Assembly: GCA_012295275.1 (NCBI GenBank)
Contig: CM022675.1
Coordinates: 7,353,332 to 7,410,831, forward strand
Direction: 5' to 3'
DNA length: 57,500 nucleotides
From: Chrysomallon squamiferum
Lineage: Eukaryota > Mollusca > Gastropoda > Neomphalida > Peltospiridae
Both the position numbers and the translations under genes were made by a program. This document shows positions 10,591 to 25,001 of this stretch, in pieces (within the stretch, counting starts at the first letter, position 1; each line of letters begins with the position of its first letter). Under the pieces are notes generated by a model, which saw nothing but the letters and a program-made list of their open reading frames with translations, made no database searches and had not been told where the DNA came from.

Positions 10591-12760
10591 TTATTTTCTA
10601 AAGACTGCAATAAAAATACATTTGAAAAATGTTAAATTATTATAATTTGTGAACCTGGTGACCAAGAAATGGTTTCTAAGGAAACTGATTATTTAAATAC
10701 TGTACAAAGTGTATATATATATATATATATAGAAACTGATGTATGACATTCAGTTTCCATGGGCTTTCTGTATTTAAAATTGTACAAAATTTATGTATAA
10801 AAATACATATGAGGGGGATTAAAACTGAAAAATAAAAATATATTTTACGGTGAAAATATCTCTAGAGTGATTATTTTAAAGAAGGTACGCGCATATGCAC
10901 GTGTTTGAGTATTTGTATGTGTGTTTTGTTTGTTGTATATATACTTTACACGTGCATATATCATACAAGTGTGTTTGTTTTGTTTTTATTTTTGTTTTTT
11001 TATCTTTATATAAATTCAAATTATTTATGCAAATATTTGCTTAAATTATAAAACATAAATAATTAATATTTAGGCGTCTTTATTAACGGGTTCTTGAAAC
11101 ACAAAACACATTTCGATTTGTTTACTTGTTTATCTACATAAAAAAATGAAATTCTGAAACAGTTATGTACGTCTGTATCTGATATCGAAAAACAATTCGA
11201 TCTGAACCTATTTTCAAAAACAAAACACATTCCGACAAATTCTGAAAAAAAAAATGTAATGGAATAATTTAAATATGTCGTCTGATTAACTGTAAATATT
11301 TATCAGCATTTTGAGTATTTAACTACAGTTTATCAGTACACAAATAATACACATTTATATAAATAAATAAACAAACAAACAAACAAACAAACAAATAAAT
11401 TATAAAAATAATAATAATAAAAAATAACTAAAATAAATATATAAATAAATAAATATGATAGAAATAATAATAAATTAAATAATAAAAAGTAATAAATAAA
11501 AAATAATTTAAAATGAATGAATAAACAAAAAAAATAATTTTCTTCTTCTTCTTCTTCTTCTTCTTCTTCAAAACAGTAATAGTATTATGAGATAGATAAA
11601 TGATTTTCTTCTTCTTCTTCTTATTATTATAATAAAATAAACTGACAACAAAGACAGCAACAACAAAAACACAAAAAAACATAAAAACCCATTTTTTTTA
11701 ACAAAAATTAAATTAATAATATTAAAACTAGTCGATAATAAACAAACAAACAATCAAACAAACAAGCAAACAAACAAATACATACAAATAAATAAATAAA
11801 TAAATAAATAAATAGCGAATAAATAAATCAAACCAAAATGCTAGATGTCGTTTTCAGCGTAACTGTTTAGGCTACCAGTTAAAATGTAAACATGTTTACC
11901 TGGTTGAAAAACATCGTTCACATTTTCGACAATAAAAGGTTTATTCCATAGGATTAGCATTTGCTATAATAACAAAAATGTAAGCGAATATTTTTTCCCC
12001 CTTCAAACAAACCAAATAACAAAACAAAATTCTAAAGAAGGGCGGAAAAACATAACGAAAGAAAGTAAAAAAAAGTATAAGTAAGTATGTAAGTTAACAA
12101 ACAAATATATAAATAAATCAGTCAATAAATAAACAAATAAGCAAAAAAACAAACAAACAAACAAATAAATAAAAGCGAACTATTTATTAAGTTTGTAATT
12201 CATACCAATACTACAAAACCCTTCCACTTATGTATCCATATACACTTATCGATATAACACAGGCGTTTAATGGATTTTTTTTTTTTTTTTAAATGTAGTC
12301 GGGTTAACACAATTTTCATGAAAAAACAACAACATCAACAACAACAAAAGTAAATAAATAAATATATAACAAAATAATAATAATAATAAAGAAGAAGAAG
12401 AAGAAAAAGAAAAAGTAATAAAATAAATAAATAAATAGCAACAACAATAAAATAAAAAAACACGTATTCATAATTATACTTATTCTTACATACAAACTAT
12501 TGGTTGTGTACTACATTAAAAAAAAAAAAAAAAATAAAAGAATAAAGAAAAAGCAGTCGCTCAGAAATAAATATGCTATATTTTCTTCTTCTTCTTTTTT
12601 AAAAACATCTTCATGGATGGGAAATGAGCTTTTAACTAACAGAGCTGTACTTGTTCATGAATTTTCAACAAAATAATGGAAACATTAAAATGCTAATGGC
12701 GTAGGCATCAACGAAAACCAGTCGCAACGAAACCCCCTCCCGGCAAATTTAATTGGTCTT
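10590..12760. other. intergenic AT-rich DNA with AAAT/AAAC microsatellites
   Basis: A unique AT-rich segment (10,600-11,340) is followed by AAAT, AAAC, TTC and AAC microsatellites to about 12,540. I see no gene. Confidence 0.7.
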
Positions 12761-12766
12761 GTTCAT

Positions 12767-12769
12767 GAG

Positions 12770-12808
<39 letters not shown>

Positions 12809-13442
12809 ACAACAAAAGAACGAACGAAAGAAAATAAAAGATGTCAAGTCTAACGTATAGTAAGTGGACGAAGGAGACACTGACACTAGGTGGCGCGGTT
12901 TTGTTGTCGTCTGCATCAATTTTTTTTAGTGCAAAGGAATTAAGCGCGCGCAGCTCCGAACGTCATTGAATAAATTATTAAAATGAGCTTATAAAATTAT
13001 AAGCCATTTAGAGCCAATAAAGGGACGGCAGTGGCAATAAATACAACATGAGATTGGAATTCGGCGTGTGGGTGTAGTTATTTACATAAAGGGAAATTAG
13101 ATACTTAAATAACAAAAGCATTCCTCATTTTAACATGCTTTTTCTCTCCATGTACTGAATAGAAATGCTAATCATACAGATCGAGAAACATTTATCATAA
13201 ATTCCGAAGTCCGGAAAATTTCGAATAAAGAATTATTTATTTATTTATTTTTTTTCTAAACCATCGCTGCTATACATAATAAATAAAATGATTAACATAT
13301 GGAAAATTTTATTTCAAATAATCCTTAAAGTGTGTTAAATTGTAATAGTCTTTTCTATTATAATTGTATATTATAATATGTTTTATTTACCTTTGTACTT
13401 ACCATTTATAATCTATATCTACTGTACTAATTATGTTGTTCC

Positions 13443-13479
<37 letters not shown>

Positions 13480-14700
13480 AGAAAGTTTTGTTTTTAGAAA
13501 ATCGTGTTTGCATATATTTAGGGCTCGTAAAAGGATTTCTTCTAAAATTATTTTTCAAAACTTATTATTAATTATTCATTTCCACGCTATCCAAAACAGT
13601 CACATAAAATGTCGGAAGTAACATAAATTGTCAGATCTATAAACTAAAATAATAAATAAATAAATAAATAAATAAAATGATTAAAAAATATTTAACAATT
13701 AAAACATACAAAATTTAAAAAACAAAAAATGATTAAAAAATATCCAGTAAAGTTGCAATTCGTTCTTGAAGCAACCATATTTACCTCCCTTTAATGTAAA
13801 ATTTAGAAAGTTATAACGCTGTAAAATAGAGATTGACCACAATTATGATTAGGGGGAAAAATTATTTTGTGTTGACGAACTAAAATGGCCATTGGCATTT
13901 TGATTAATCGCCATATTTTTATTTATTTATTTTTAATGTAAGAAGAAGAAGAAAGAAAGAAACGGGGGAAAAAACAAAACAACAAAACACTTTTTTTTTC
14001 TTTTTTCTTTTTCTATTTTTCTTTTCAAAAACATTGATCTGAACCAAGAGTGCACAACCCTCGGCCGTGGGAAGGATGTCACCTCGTCACATTTAACGTC
14101 TCATTTGAAATATAACGAGGCTGCGTTTCGGCTATAAATGCTCATGCACCATGAAATTCCTAACACTGTTACATGCCGTACACAACAAAGCGTCCAGTAT
14201 TCATTTTTTACATGCGACGGTTTTAAAATTGTTATTTAATAAAAGTAATAAATAATATTTACGTTGACTTTAATGGGAGATCGTAGAGGGATGGAGTCAT
14301 TTTTCGTGGAAACATGCAAACTCATCCATTATTTATATGCAGCATTTTAAGTTCAAAGAGGTTCATTCTTAGAATATTATGCAAAAGTACACACGTTACG
14401 CTTTCGGATGTTACGCAATCACAATGAAATACATGCGACCGTTGTGCCAGTGAAGTTAGAGCGCAACGACCCGTAAGATCAGAAAGCTTGCGCAGCCCTG
14501 AACTAAACTGAAAGGTTATCATGATCGGAACGAGTAATCGCCCTTTTTATTTATTTATTTATTTATTTATTTATATATTTTTTTTTTTTTTCAGCAATAT
14601 GACCATAAATAAATAACAAATAAATAAATACATATATGCAAACTTGTACAAACGTTAACAAAAACATATTTTAAATTAAATAAAAGTAAATGCAATAATA
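12767..14700. other. intergenic: homopolymers and short unique segments
   Basis: Poly-A (about 12,770-12,806), a CpG-containing patch (about 12,880-12,965), poly-T (about 13,446-13,476), and a unique moderately GC-rich segment from 14,040 to 14,530. No splice sites or reading frame supports a gene. Confidence 0.55.
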
Positions 14701-14884
14701 ATAAAATTAATTTAAAAAAGATGTAAAATTAAAAAAAAATAATAATAAAATAAAATAAAAAGAGAAAAAGTTATGTTTAACAAGTTCTCTTTTATTTCGA
14801 AAATTTGCATACATGATTGCAAAGAAATTCTTAAAGAAATATTTTGTGGGGAAGAAGGCTCTGTTTGTATATTAATATTATATT

Positions 14885-14885
<1 letters not shown>

Positions 14886-14955
<70 letters not shown>
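14886..14955. repeat. (ACT)n microsatellite
   Basis: Near-perfect ACT trinucleotide run. Leucine-only, threonine-only and serine-only frames across it are artefacts. Confidence 0.98.
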
Positions 14956-15059
14956 TTACTACTACGACTCTTGTATTTGTTCAAATGGATAATAATTATA
15001 AAGAAAGAGTTGTTTCTTATATGTGAATTAAATATATTCAGATTTTTAGTGAATTGTTT

Positions 15060-15351
15060 TTTTAATTTTTAAAAAGATCCTGATATATGACATCTAACAT
15101 TAACCAATAGTAAAGTTAATAAATTGTTTAGTTGAACAATACGAAAATCCTCTTTTGAAGACATTGGTTCGTCTACTATCAAGAGAGGAATTTGAACAAA
15201 AACAAGTATCAGTCCCGCAGTTGTAAACTTCCGTTCGAGAAATTGCAAATCATTCGTATGCATGAATGTGCTTTATTTCTTTTGAACCTTTGTGAAAGAG
15301 CTGTTTTCGTTGTCACTTTCGCTCCTTCGAGATACGATTATTTAAAGTAAA
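15060..15351 (+). promoter_or_regulatory. PSMD3 promoter and 5' UTR region
   Basis: The segment before the start codon is less repetitive than its flanks and carries CCAAT at 15104-15108 and an inverted CCAAT (ATTGG) at 15163-15167. No TATA box and no antioxidant-response element of the kind that controls mammalian proteasome genes is evident. The transcription start is not determined. Confidence 0.4.
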
Positions 15352-15475
15352 ATGGTAAAAGTACAATCACCAGATGAGGAAATGAAGGACATTTCACTTC
15401 CTCCGAGCGAGGGAGAAAAGAAAGAAGAAGAAATTCAAGAAGTGAAAAAAGATCCCGATCTCCTAACTCTAGAGG
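15352..15475 (+). CDS. PSMD3: PSMD3 exon 1
   Basis: ATG at 15352 opens a lysine/glutamate-rich leader ending in LLTLE plus one base of the next codon. Donor GTAAAA, phase 1. The junction codon gives Asp, matching the conserved LEDI(K/R)EHV segment. The low-complexity leader is typical of this subunit and poorly conserved. Confidence 0.93.
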
Positions 15476-15494
15476 GTAAAAATGTATTAAAAGC

Positions 15495-15546
<52 letters not shown>

Positions 15547-17666
15547 CCACTAATAATGAATAAAATAAAACTATCCGTTAACCTTTGTAGCAAATTGTCT
15601 AGACGTTCACTAGTCTATTGACTGTGTGACCAAATTTTCAAATCTATCATTTTCCTATAAAACTTACATAATCATTATAAAGCAGATTAAAATGACACAA
15701 AGATATCTTCCTCGGCATTGATAGGAAAAAATATAACATACTGAGAACTGTTTTCATAATCAACATCTTTATTGGAAAGAAAATATTGTCTAAAACTGGA
15801 ATATTATCATAATTATGCCTCATTGAAACATTGAACTTTTTTGACAGAGGCAGCCACAGCAATTACTGTGGCTGCATCATTTGCAGGCTGTAGCCCACAT
15901 TTTGGTACCATAATTAAATACATGCTACCCAAATTAATTTTATGAAATTTGGCAGACTATGAGAGAAATGCACAATTTGTCCAGAATAAGCTTACTTAAT
16001 CACAAGACAGTCATTTTTACATTTTTTTTTTTACATTAAAACACAAAACTCTTAGGCATTTAATTTTTTCATAGCTGTTTCTTGTTTTTGTTGTTTCTGT
16101 TTTTGTTGTTTCTTGTTTTTGTTGTTTCTGTTTTTGACAGCTTTGTTGACGGCATTTCTGCTTTGCCATTAAATAATGTCCAAACTCTTGCCACTCTGCT
16201 ACCATCATAAATAAGTATGAAACACCAATCCACAAAATTACAAGCTTTACAAACAGCTTCATATCTATAAACAACACTTTTAACACACTTTAATAAAAAA
16301 AATTAAAAATAAAATAAAAAAAATTAAAATTGTATTGCACTATTGTAACTTGTGGTTCTGATGATAGAAACATTTAATACTATTACAGCAACTTGAAAAA
16401 TGGAATTTCACTCATGAAATAAACAGCATTTTGAAAACTAAATAGTCACTAGACAGGCAAAAAAAAAAATGGTAGTCCAGCAAAATGCTGGTATCACAGT
16501 AGAGACATTGGTAACCAAAATAACTTGGACTGTGTGAAGGTTGAGCCAGATTCTGATCTAGCAAAATCTAAATGATTAGTAGTTTAATGTGTATGATATC
16601 CAGGTTGAAAATTTAGGTTTCCATCAATATGATTTGCTAGAAAATTTATGCTGTCCTGATGTTTGTTTATTTTTTATAATATACCTGTGATAAGTAATAG
16701 AATACTTTATCAAATCACTTGAATTAAAATAAAAATGTGTAAGATAAGTTATCAAACATGGCAAAACTAGCAGAAATAAAAAAAAAAAGGGGAGAGCTTT
16801 TTTTTTAATTTATTAATAAGCAAGAAACTCTTCTGTAGATATCCTTTTATGTATCATTAGTATGATTATTCAGAGGAACAAAATATAAGTATGATTTACA
16901 TAATAAATAATTATAAAAATAAATAAATAATATTTTAATTTTATTTTTACTTTTTGTGATTTTTAAAAATTGTAAGAGATATGTAGTTTACTTTTTTAAC
17001 TGGATAAAATTTGTAGTATTTAAATACCACTCTTAACTTAATATTATTAAATTATAACTAATTATTTACTATATAACTGTAATTATTTACTATACAACTG
17101 TAATTATTATATCTGCAGACATTCGAGAACATGTCCGCCATATTGAAAAAGCAGTGGCAACAAAAGAACCACGATTCATGTCAAGAACTCTTCGAGGTCT
17201 CGTGACCATCAGAAGGAAACTGAGTGCCAAAATTCTTCGCAAACTGATCCAGGGCTATTTCACCTCTCAGTGTCAACAGAGCAAGGATGAGCTTTGTAGT
17301 TACCTGGTTTCTGTAAGTATTTTCTATAAAAATTATTTATATTTCAGTATGTTAGCTGTTTTATTTTGATTAATAATTAGGAAGGTGGTTCATTTTCATC
17401 TTCTTTTTCAAACTGGTTTTATTATTTTTTTTAATTATATTAAATATATGTCTATAGATTTGTTATTTGAATTTTTATTTTTTATTCTTTTTGTTTTTTG
17501 TTTTTTTTTCCAGTATTTGTTGTGATTTCTGTGATACAGTCCTGTTATGAATTAATCATTTTCAAATTTTATTTAGTTCATCGTATGATTTAAGCTCTTG
17601 ACCATTTTTCTCAGAATCACAATATATTTATATTCTCTTGGTAATTTAATAGGTTCATATTGTATG

Positions 17667-17697
<31 letters not shown>

Positions 17698-20600
17698 GAT
17701 ACATTATGGAACAAAATCTTTAGCAGTTCAGTGTGCTAACATGATAATGGAAACAGACGAGTTCTCAAGAAGATTTAATGTTCTAAATTTGCAAAAAAAA
17801 TCAAATTATGAATTTGATCGAAGATGGATTTTTTTGTATAATTTTTTTCTATTTATTAAATTTAAAGCATCACTTTACAAACAGTCTGTATATTTGTCGT
17901 CCAAACATCTTGTAGAACCAGAAATGTGACAGTAACACAGACAGATTCTGCTGTTACAATCCTTCACTCAAGACCTTCGTTTCATTTTATAAGTCACGGA
18001 AGAACCACATCTTTTAGAACATGTTTCTTGCATCAGATTTGTCGTGTTGCACTGCATCACAAACGCTGTATCATTCAGAATACATCTTATTGTTACTGAC
18101 TGTAAGCTTTCAGTGGAGAAATAATGAAGACACGGTCCAAATACTTTGACAAGAAACTGATTCATTTAGGCTTTAATAATTGTCATGATGAATAGCAAAG
18201 TATATTTACAGTGATTTGAAAAAAAAGCAAAATTGTGGTGAATTCTGTTGGTTTGACTAATAACTTTTCAGAGGATGATACAGCAGCCAGAAATAACATG
18301 ATAATCCTCGACAAGCAAGTTGCAAGGAGAAACTTGTTATACATAATCAACAATCTAGTGCAGTACTAACAAAAACAATAATTATGCACAGAATCAATTA
18401 TTTTGTTTCACACATCAAACTGAAATAATAATAATTCATTTTCAAATATGTGGTAAATTAATACTGTTAATTTTCAAGTATATGGTCCGTTAATACAGTT
18501 TATTTTCAAATATACAGTACATTAATACTGTTTATTTTCAAATATTCAGTATATTAATACTGTTAATTTTCAAATATACAGTACATTAATACTGTTGATT
18601 TTCAAATATATGGTACGTGAATACTGTTTATTTTTAGCCCACTGAAGTCAATGGACTTGGTATCCCGTTCCGACCACGGTCAGGAAAAGCAGCCAGCCAG
18701 GTTCTGCTTCCTGAGATTGAAATCTACATCCATCTGCTTGTCGTCATTTACCTAATAGACGGCAAGAAGTATATGGAGGTAAGAAATGAATTACTGGATG
18801 GAAAATTAGAAAGATAATTTAGTATTTATTTATAGCATGTAACCCTCACATAAACAGCAAAATTATATGAAGATGGTTTTAATATATAGGCCACAGCAGG
18901 GTAGAAAAGGTACATAGTTATTTTTTTATTTGTTTAGTTATTTATGCAGGTACAGTCTTTGAAGTTGTACAGTTCATATTGTTGTGATTGTTGTATGTAT
19001 TCTGTTAATATCTGATGATGCTGTTGTTATATGATTTTCATTAAAATCTTAATTTCAAATTTTTGGAGTGAATTTTTTTATTTCTAATTTCTTTTTATGC
19101 ATTTTACTTATCTTTAATTTTCAATAATGTAATTAAGGAATAAACACTAAATATATAATTATTCGTATTGGAAAACAATTTATTATCTACTTGACATACT
19201 TTTTAAAGTTAAAAGAAAGAAAAAATGTTTTTAAGAATCTGAAATATATATTTTTAAAATTATTATTTTTTAGATAGCTAGTTATCACAGGCTAATTGCC
19301 TTGTTCCTGTGTTGTCTATATATATATACTACTTACTATGCTTATTTTCTAAGTGTTTACTTACTAAGCTTTTCTTTACTAAGTATTTATTCATAAAGAA
19401 TTTATTTTCTTTTATTTACTAAGTGTTTATTTATTAAGTATATATTTTCTTAATGCTAATTTATCAGTATGAAAAACTAGTAAGAAAAGTATTTAGTAAG
19501 TATTTAATTTCCATTTTTATTTTCTAAGTATTTATTTACTAAAACATTATTTGCTAAGTATTTACTTACTCTGTTTACTTACTAAGTGTTCACTTGTTTG
19601 TCAATCTGCAGGCAGCCAACTGCTCTGAGCAGCTAGTGAGAAAAATACAAATGCACAACAGAAGGACACTGGACATGCTTGCAGCCAAATGTTATTTCTA
19701 CTACTCTAGGTCCTACGAACTCACTGGCCAGCTCGACAGAATCAGAGAGTGAGAAAAATACAGTTCTTTTTTTTATTTGATTCATAGGCTAGGATCATTT
19801 TTTAAAAAAAAAATGCCCATCTTAGTTTGAGTGATTCAGAGAATTTGAAATTTAAAAAAAAAAAATTTGAACAGATTAATGAACGTTTTGAAGTGTTTTT
19901 GTATAAGTTTGAAATGAATGAGGAAAAGAAATGGATGTAAAATATCTTTTAATTAATTAGATTTGAATTAATATTAGTAATGAATTTAATTTTTAATTTT
20001 TTTTTCTATATTACATTGAAATGAATGAAAATTATTTTTTATTTATCTGTTGTTGTTTCTTCCTAAATTAGATTTGAATTAAAAACAGTGTGGAATTTTA
20101 AATGTTTTTAATCAATCTTTTTTTTCCTATATTATATTCAGATCAATGATAATAATTTTTTGAAATATCTTTTTCTAAATTTGAATAGGATTAATCACAG
20201 TGTGGAATTTTAAAAACAAATTAATATTTTATTTTAACCCACATTAAATTCAAAGTAAAGAATATTTTAAAAAAAAAAAAAAAAAAAAAAGAAATAATTA
20301 TTTTAATCTTTTGCCAATACAAAAACAAAATCTTGGACAGATATTTCATGAACTACTGTTTAAGTAATTACAGAAAATCCTTTATGCTTATATAGCCTTA
20401 CTTATGTGTGTGTGTGTGTGTGTAAAGTGCATAGATAGTGTTTAAACCAGTCCTGTTTCTTGTTTATTAACAAGTAATTATAAATTATTTCCAGGTTTCT
20501 GCTTATTAACAAGTAATTGTAAATTATTTCCAGGTTTCTGCATGCCAGACTAAGAACCGCAACTCTGCGATCAGACGCAGAGGGCCAGGCTTGTTTGATA

Positions 20601-23352
20601 AACCTGTTACTGAGAAACTATCTGCACTACAGTTTGTACGAACAGGCAGACAAACTTGTGTCGAAATCTACATTTCCCGAACTCGCATCTAACAATGAGT
20701 GGGCAAGGTTTCTGTATTATCTCGGTGAGGCTTGTAGTTTTGATTCTGACTCTGTGTTTTTCTCTCTCTTTTGTTTTATTTCATTGTTTTGGTTGGTTCT
20801 TTGTTGCATGAATATTTCATCTTCTTTCATTATTATTTTTTTTTAATTATTGAGAACAAAGTTTTTCAGATTTATTTTAGAATATTTATTTTTTATTATT
20901 GTATTGGTTTCTAAAATATTTTAACATCTAGCATAAATAAAAGTTAAAAAAAATAGAAGAAACAGTGTTTATTTAGTCATATAAAATTATTTAGTAATGC
21001 ATTCATGAAAAAGCCTTAAATCATCAGGGAAAAGCAAGTAGTATCTGTATGTACTGCAGTGTTTGTCCTAATTTTTAAATTTTTAAACAATATCTTATTA
21101 AGAATAAAATGCCAACTTATATGATAGACAAAGAGGTCTGTATTTCAGTTAAAAAATAATATGTGACTAAGAATAACAACAGAAGAATGAATTACAAACA
21201 AAATAATCAATCCATCCTATATTTAGGTTAAGTTTGAAAACAAACGACCAGTCAAATATTAAATAAATGGCTAAAAAATTATGCAATGTTTTTCTACCTC
21301 TTTACAGTACATTAGTTTGCAATAAGTTTTATCATTTGCCATATACAAAAATCATTCTTCAGAACATGTATATAACACCAGAATATGTAACATTTGGACA
21401 ATTTGGACAACACACTCACTAGTACTAGAATGTTAGAAATATAAAACTAATTGTTTAATTTCAAAAATCCAATCAAGGAATCCGTATGTAATTTATCCAG
21501 CACAGAGCACTAGACTCACAAGAGTCAACAATATTATTCCATTAAGAAAATAAGCCAGAGAATCAGTACGCACACCTGGATCTATGTAAAACAGATCTGG
21601 ACATGTCATCTGAAAAGTTTCTTGAATGCTTGTTTTAACTGTTCACTGTCTCTTTTAACAGGAAGGATAAAATCGGCCCAACTGGAGTATTCTGCAGCTC
21701 ACAAACATCTGCTCCAGGCAATGAGAAAAGCTCCCCAGCACTCCGCAGTTGGGTTCAAGCAGACTGTCCAGCGCCTGGCCATCACTGTGGAGCTGTTGTT
21801 AGGTGAAATTCCTGATAGATACATGTTTCGCCAGCCTACGATGAAAAAGACTTTGGCTCCGTATTTTCAGCTCACTCAAGGTACGAATTGTCAGAAACAC
21901 AAACAGAAGGACAGATATCTGACGCTTTTTACATTATATTCCTTTCTTAATAGGTCTTTTGCATAAACCCTCACAAAATAATTTTATGGCTGATTTTAAC
22001 AATATGAAACCAAAATTAGAAAGATACTTGTCACATTGTTTTACAATATATTATGACATACATAAAAAAAAATTCTTTTTTTTTATTTGATATATATATG
22101 TATGTATTTTTATTTTTTCCATTTTTATTTTTGTAGTACTCTGTAATTTGTAGTTTTTTTGGTCTGTTTTTATTTTTAACTTTTGTTATTTGATTTCTGT
22201 CTGTTTTTAAAAGAGTTTGCTGAATTCGTGTTTAAAAAATTGGTGTGTTGTTTTTTAATGCATGGAATGTCACAATATGTCAGAAGAAAGTCAAGATTTA
22301 AGAGAAATTTTGCAAGATACACGACATGTTCAACAGTCAGCTTTAAAAATAGTTTATATTTTGTGAATAAGTAGTTTGAAAAAACTGATAGTTAAAAAAA
22401 AATGACTTTATATATTTTAACAAAATGAGGAATCACATTTATATCAGATATCAACATTAAAAAAAAGGCACAAAAAGTTGTTAAAATTTCTTTTAATTCA
22501 TTTTTCCAAAAGAAACATGCAGAATGTTTTTGTTTTATTTATTGTTTTTTGACGTTACTGACAGAAACAGATAAACTCAGTGTGTACATATTGATGATAG
22601 GATATAAATTGTCATACTTCATTGTTAATAAAGATTGATTACAAGAAAAGATCAGTTGAAGGGATTCTAAATACATTTTAGCTATTCCAGTAATTTCTAA
22701 GTCACACATGCACATATAAAGAGACAAAGATACAAAACACACACAGACACAAACACACACACACACATGTGCACACAAACATATACACGTATATGCACAA
22801 AGATAAACCCACAAATATAGACACTCATAAACATATACAATTATACATGTATGCAGTAACACACACACACACACACACACACAGAGACACTGTCTCATAC
22901 AGGTATTGCTTCTTCAGACATAATGCATTAAAAATAATAAATAAATAAAAAAATGTTTTAATAGTCTTATTTTGTAATGCAAAATGCCAGCAGACTGAGA
23001 GAGAAAAAACATTAAATAAAAAATAAAAAAATGTATCAGTCATTAACCCAAATGTTATTTTGCTTTTTCCTTACATTATTTTTTGAATAAAAGAAAACTT
23101 GACTAACACAAAAAAAAAAATTAATTTGATACAATTTTTTTTTTAATTTTAAATTTGCTTTTATTTTTATTTGGTACAATTTTTTGTTAAATTTTTTTAA
23201 ATTTGTATTTATTTCATACAGTTTTTTTGTTGTTAAATTAGTTAATTTTTATTTATTTATTTATGTCTTGTGTCTTTAAAAACAATTTCAGTATAACAAT
23301 TAACTTTTTTGAGCTGTCTTAAATTTCTTTCAAAGAAGAAAAAGGTATCAGT

Positions 23353-23384
<32 letters not shown>

Positions 23385-24956
23385 TTACTTGTTTTTTCAT
23401 ATTCAAGCAGCATACACATTAATATATTTGAACATTGTTCAAAGTACTTGAACCCTGAACATTTTCTGTTCCATCCCTTCATTTAACTTGCACCAGTTAC
23501 ACTGATTCCTACCATCCCTTTCACAAATGCTGAGCAGAAAATATAATTTTCTTCTTTCATCTAAATTGAAACAAGAGTTACCTAATCTTCTCCATCATTA
23601 TATCCTGCAGTTTTAATACTGTTATGCCTTTTTGAACTTCCATTGAATATTTTCAAGCTAATATTTTATTTCTTTGTTGTACATTTTTTTTTTCCTGTTG
23701 TAAGTGTTGTTTTTTTTATACAGTTTTAATTGTAACTCGGAATGAATTCAGTTATAAAACAGTTGGGCATTGTTTTTTTTGATTCTGGCTGCTTTGAAAT
23801 GTTTGAACTGTTTCTTGTACTGTTTAAGAAAAAATAAACATTATTAGTCTGCCACAGACACAAATACTGTATCCCCAGCTGGAAAGGATTAAAATGTTTT
23901 ATAACAATATTATTTTGTTGTCTCACTTTTCTTTTATTGAAGAGTGCCCACGAAAAACAATGCTATCCTGAAAATAAAAAATAAAAATTTCTTGTCAATT
24001 AGCTAGTTAATTAATTTATTAATTAAATTATTTATTTATTTATTTATTTATTTTTTATTTATTTGATTATTTATTTATACAACTACATTCACACTTTCAT
24101 ATTTTTCTCAACCTTTTATTCACATCCCAGCTGGTTCACTTCCATAATCAACTCTTCTGTAAAATTTAACATCAGTTCCACATTTTTTTTTTCATTCATT
24201 CCTTTTCTCTTGTCTTCTCTTCTCACTGATTCTTTCATTTCTTTCTCTTGTTTCCCCAAAACAGCTGTGAGGATGGGCAATCTTCTGAGATTCAACGAAG
24301 TTCTCGCCAAGTTCGGGGCAAAGTTCCAGGCAGAGGATACGTACAAGTTGATCATTCGTCTGCGACACAACGTCATCAAGACCGGAGTGAGGATGATAAG
24401 TCTGAGCTACTCGCGCATCTCCCTCAGCGACATCGCACAGAAGCTGTCTCTCGACAGTCCCGAAGATGCTGAGTACATCGTAGCCAAGGTAATGATGACG
24501 ACGTTTGCTACGTTTTTGCGTTGTTTTTGTTATTATGACGTTATTGTTATTATTTGTGATAAAAAAAATGATGTGGTTTGTTTTTTGTGAAAGTGGTGTA
24601 TAGTTCTTATTTAGAATGTTTTATTTTTGTTTGTTCTATCTGTTTTATTATTTATTTATTATATTTTGTTTTTATGACAAAACATTTTTTTTTAATTTTT
24701 TCAGTTTAATTATTATATTTTAGGGTCTTAAAGTGAACTAGCTCAAAGCTTAGAAAAAGACATTTATCTTTCCTTTCATATATATATATAAAAGCATAGA
24801 AAAAGAAATTTATCTTTCCTTTTATATATATATACATATACATATATAGTTAAACCTGATTACAACAACTGGGCAAAAATGGTTGTCACAGAGAGGTGGT
24901 TGTTTTACTGAGTAAAAACATAATGAAATGCATTATGGGTTCAAACTCAATGTGAG

Positions 24957-25001
<45 letters not shown>

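Larger units (their letters stand above)
15476..17118 (+). other. PSMD3 intron 1
   Basis: Contains an (AAT)n run (15,497-15,543), a perfect 10-bp hairpin (15,850-15,875) and a minus-strand open frame (16,017-16,286) listed separately. The rest is AT-rich DNA. Confidence 0.85.

Noticed and set aside
15850-15875. Hairpin as a microRNA gene
   Set aside because: The stem is only 10 bp and pairing does not extend outward, so it cannot be a microRNA precursor.
24116-24379. Minus-strand frame opposite PSMD3 exon 7
   Set aside because: It overlaps a strongly conserved exon on the other strand and runs into pyrimidine-rich intron DNA.
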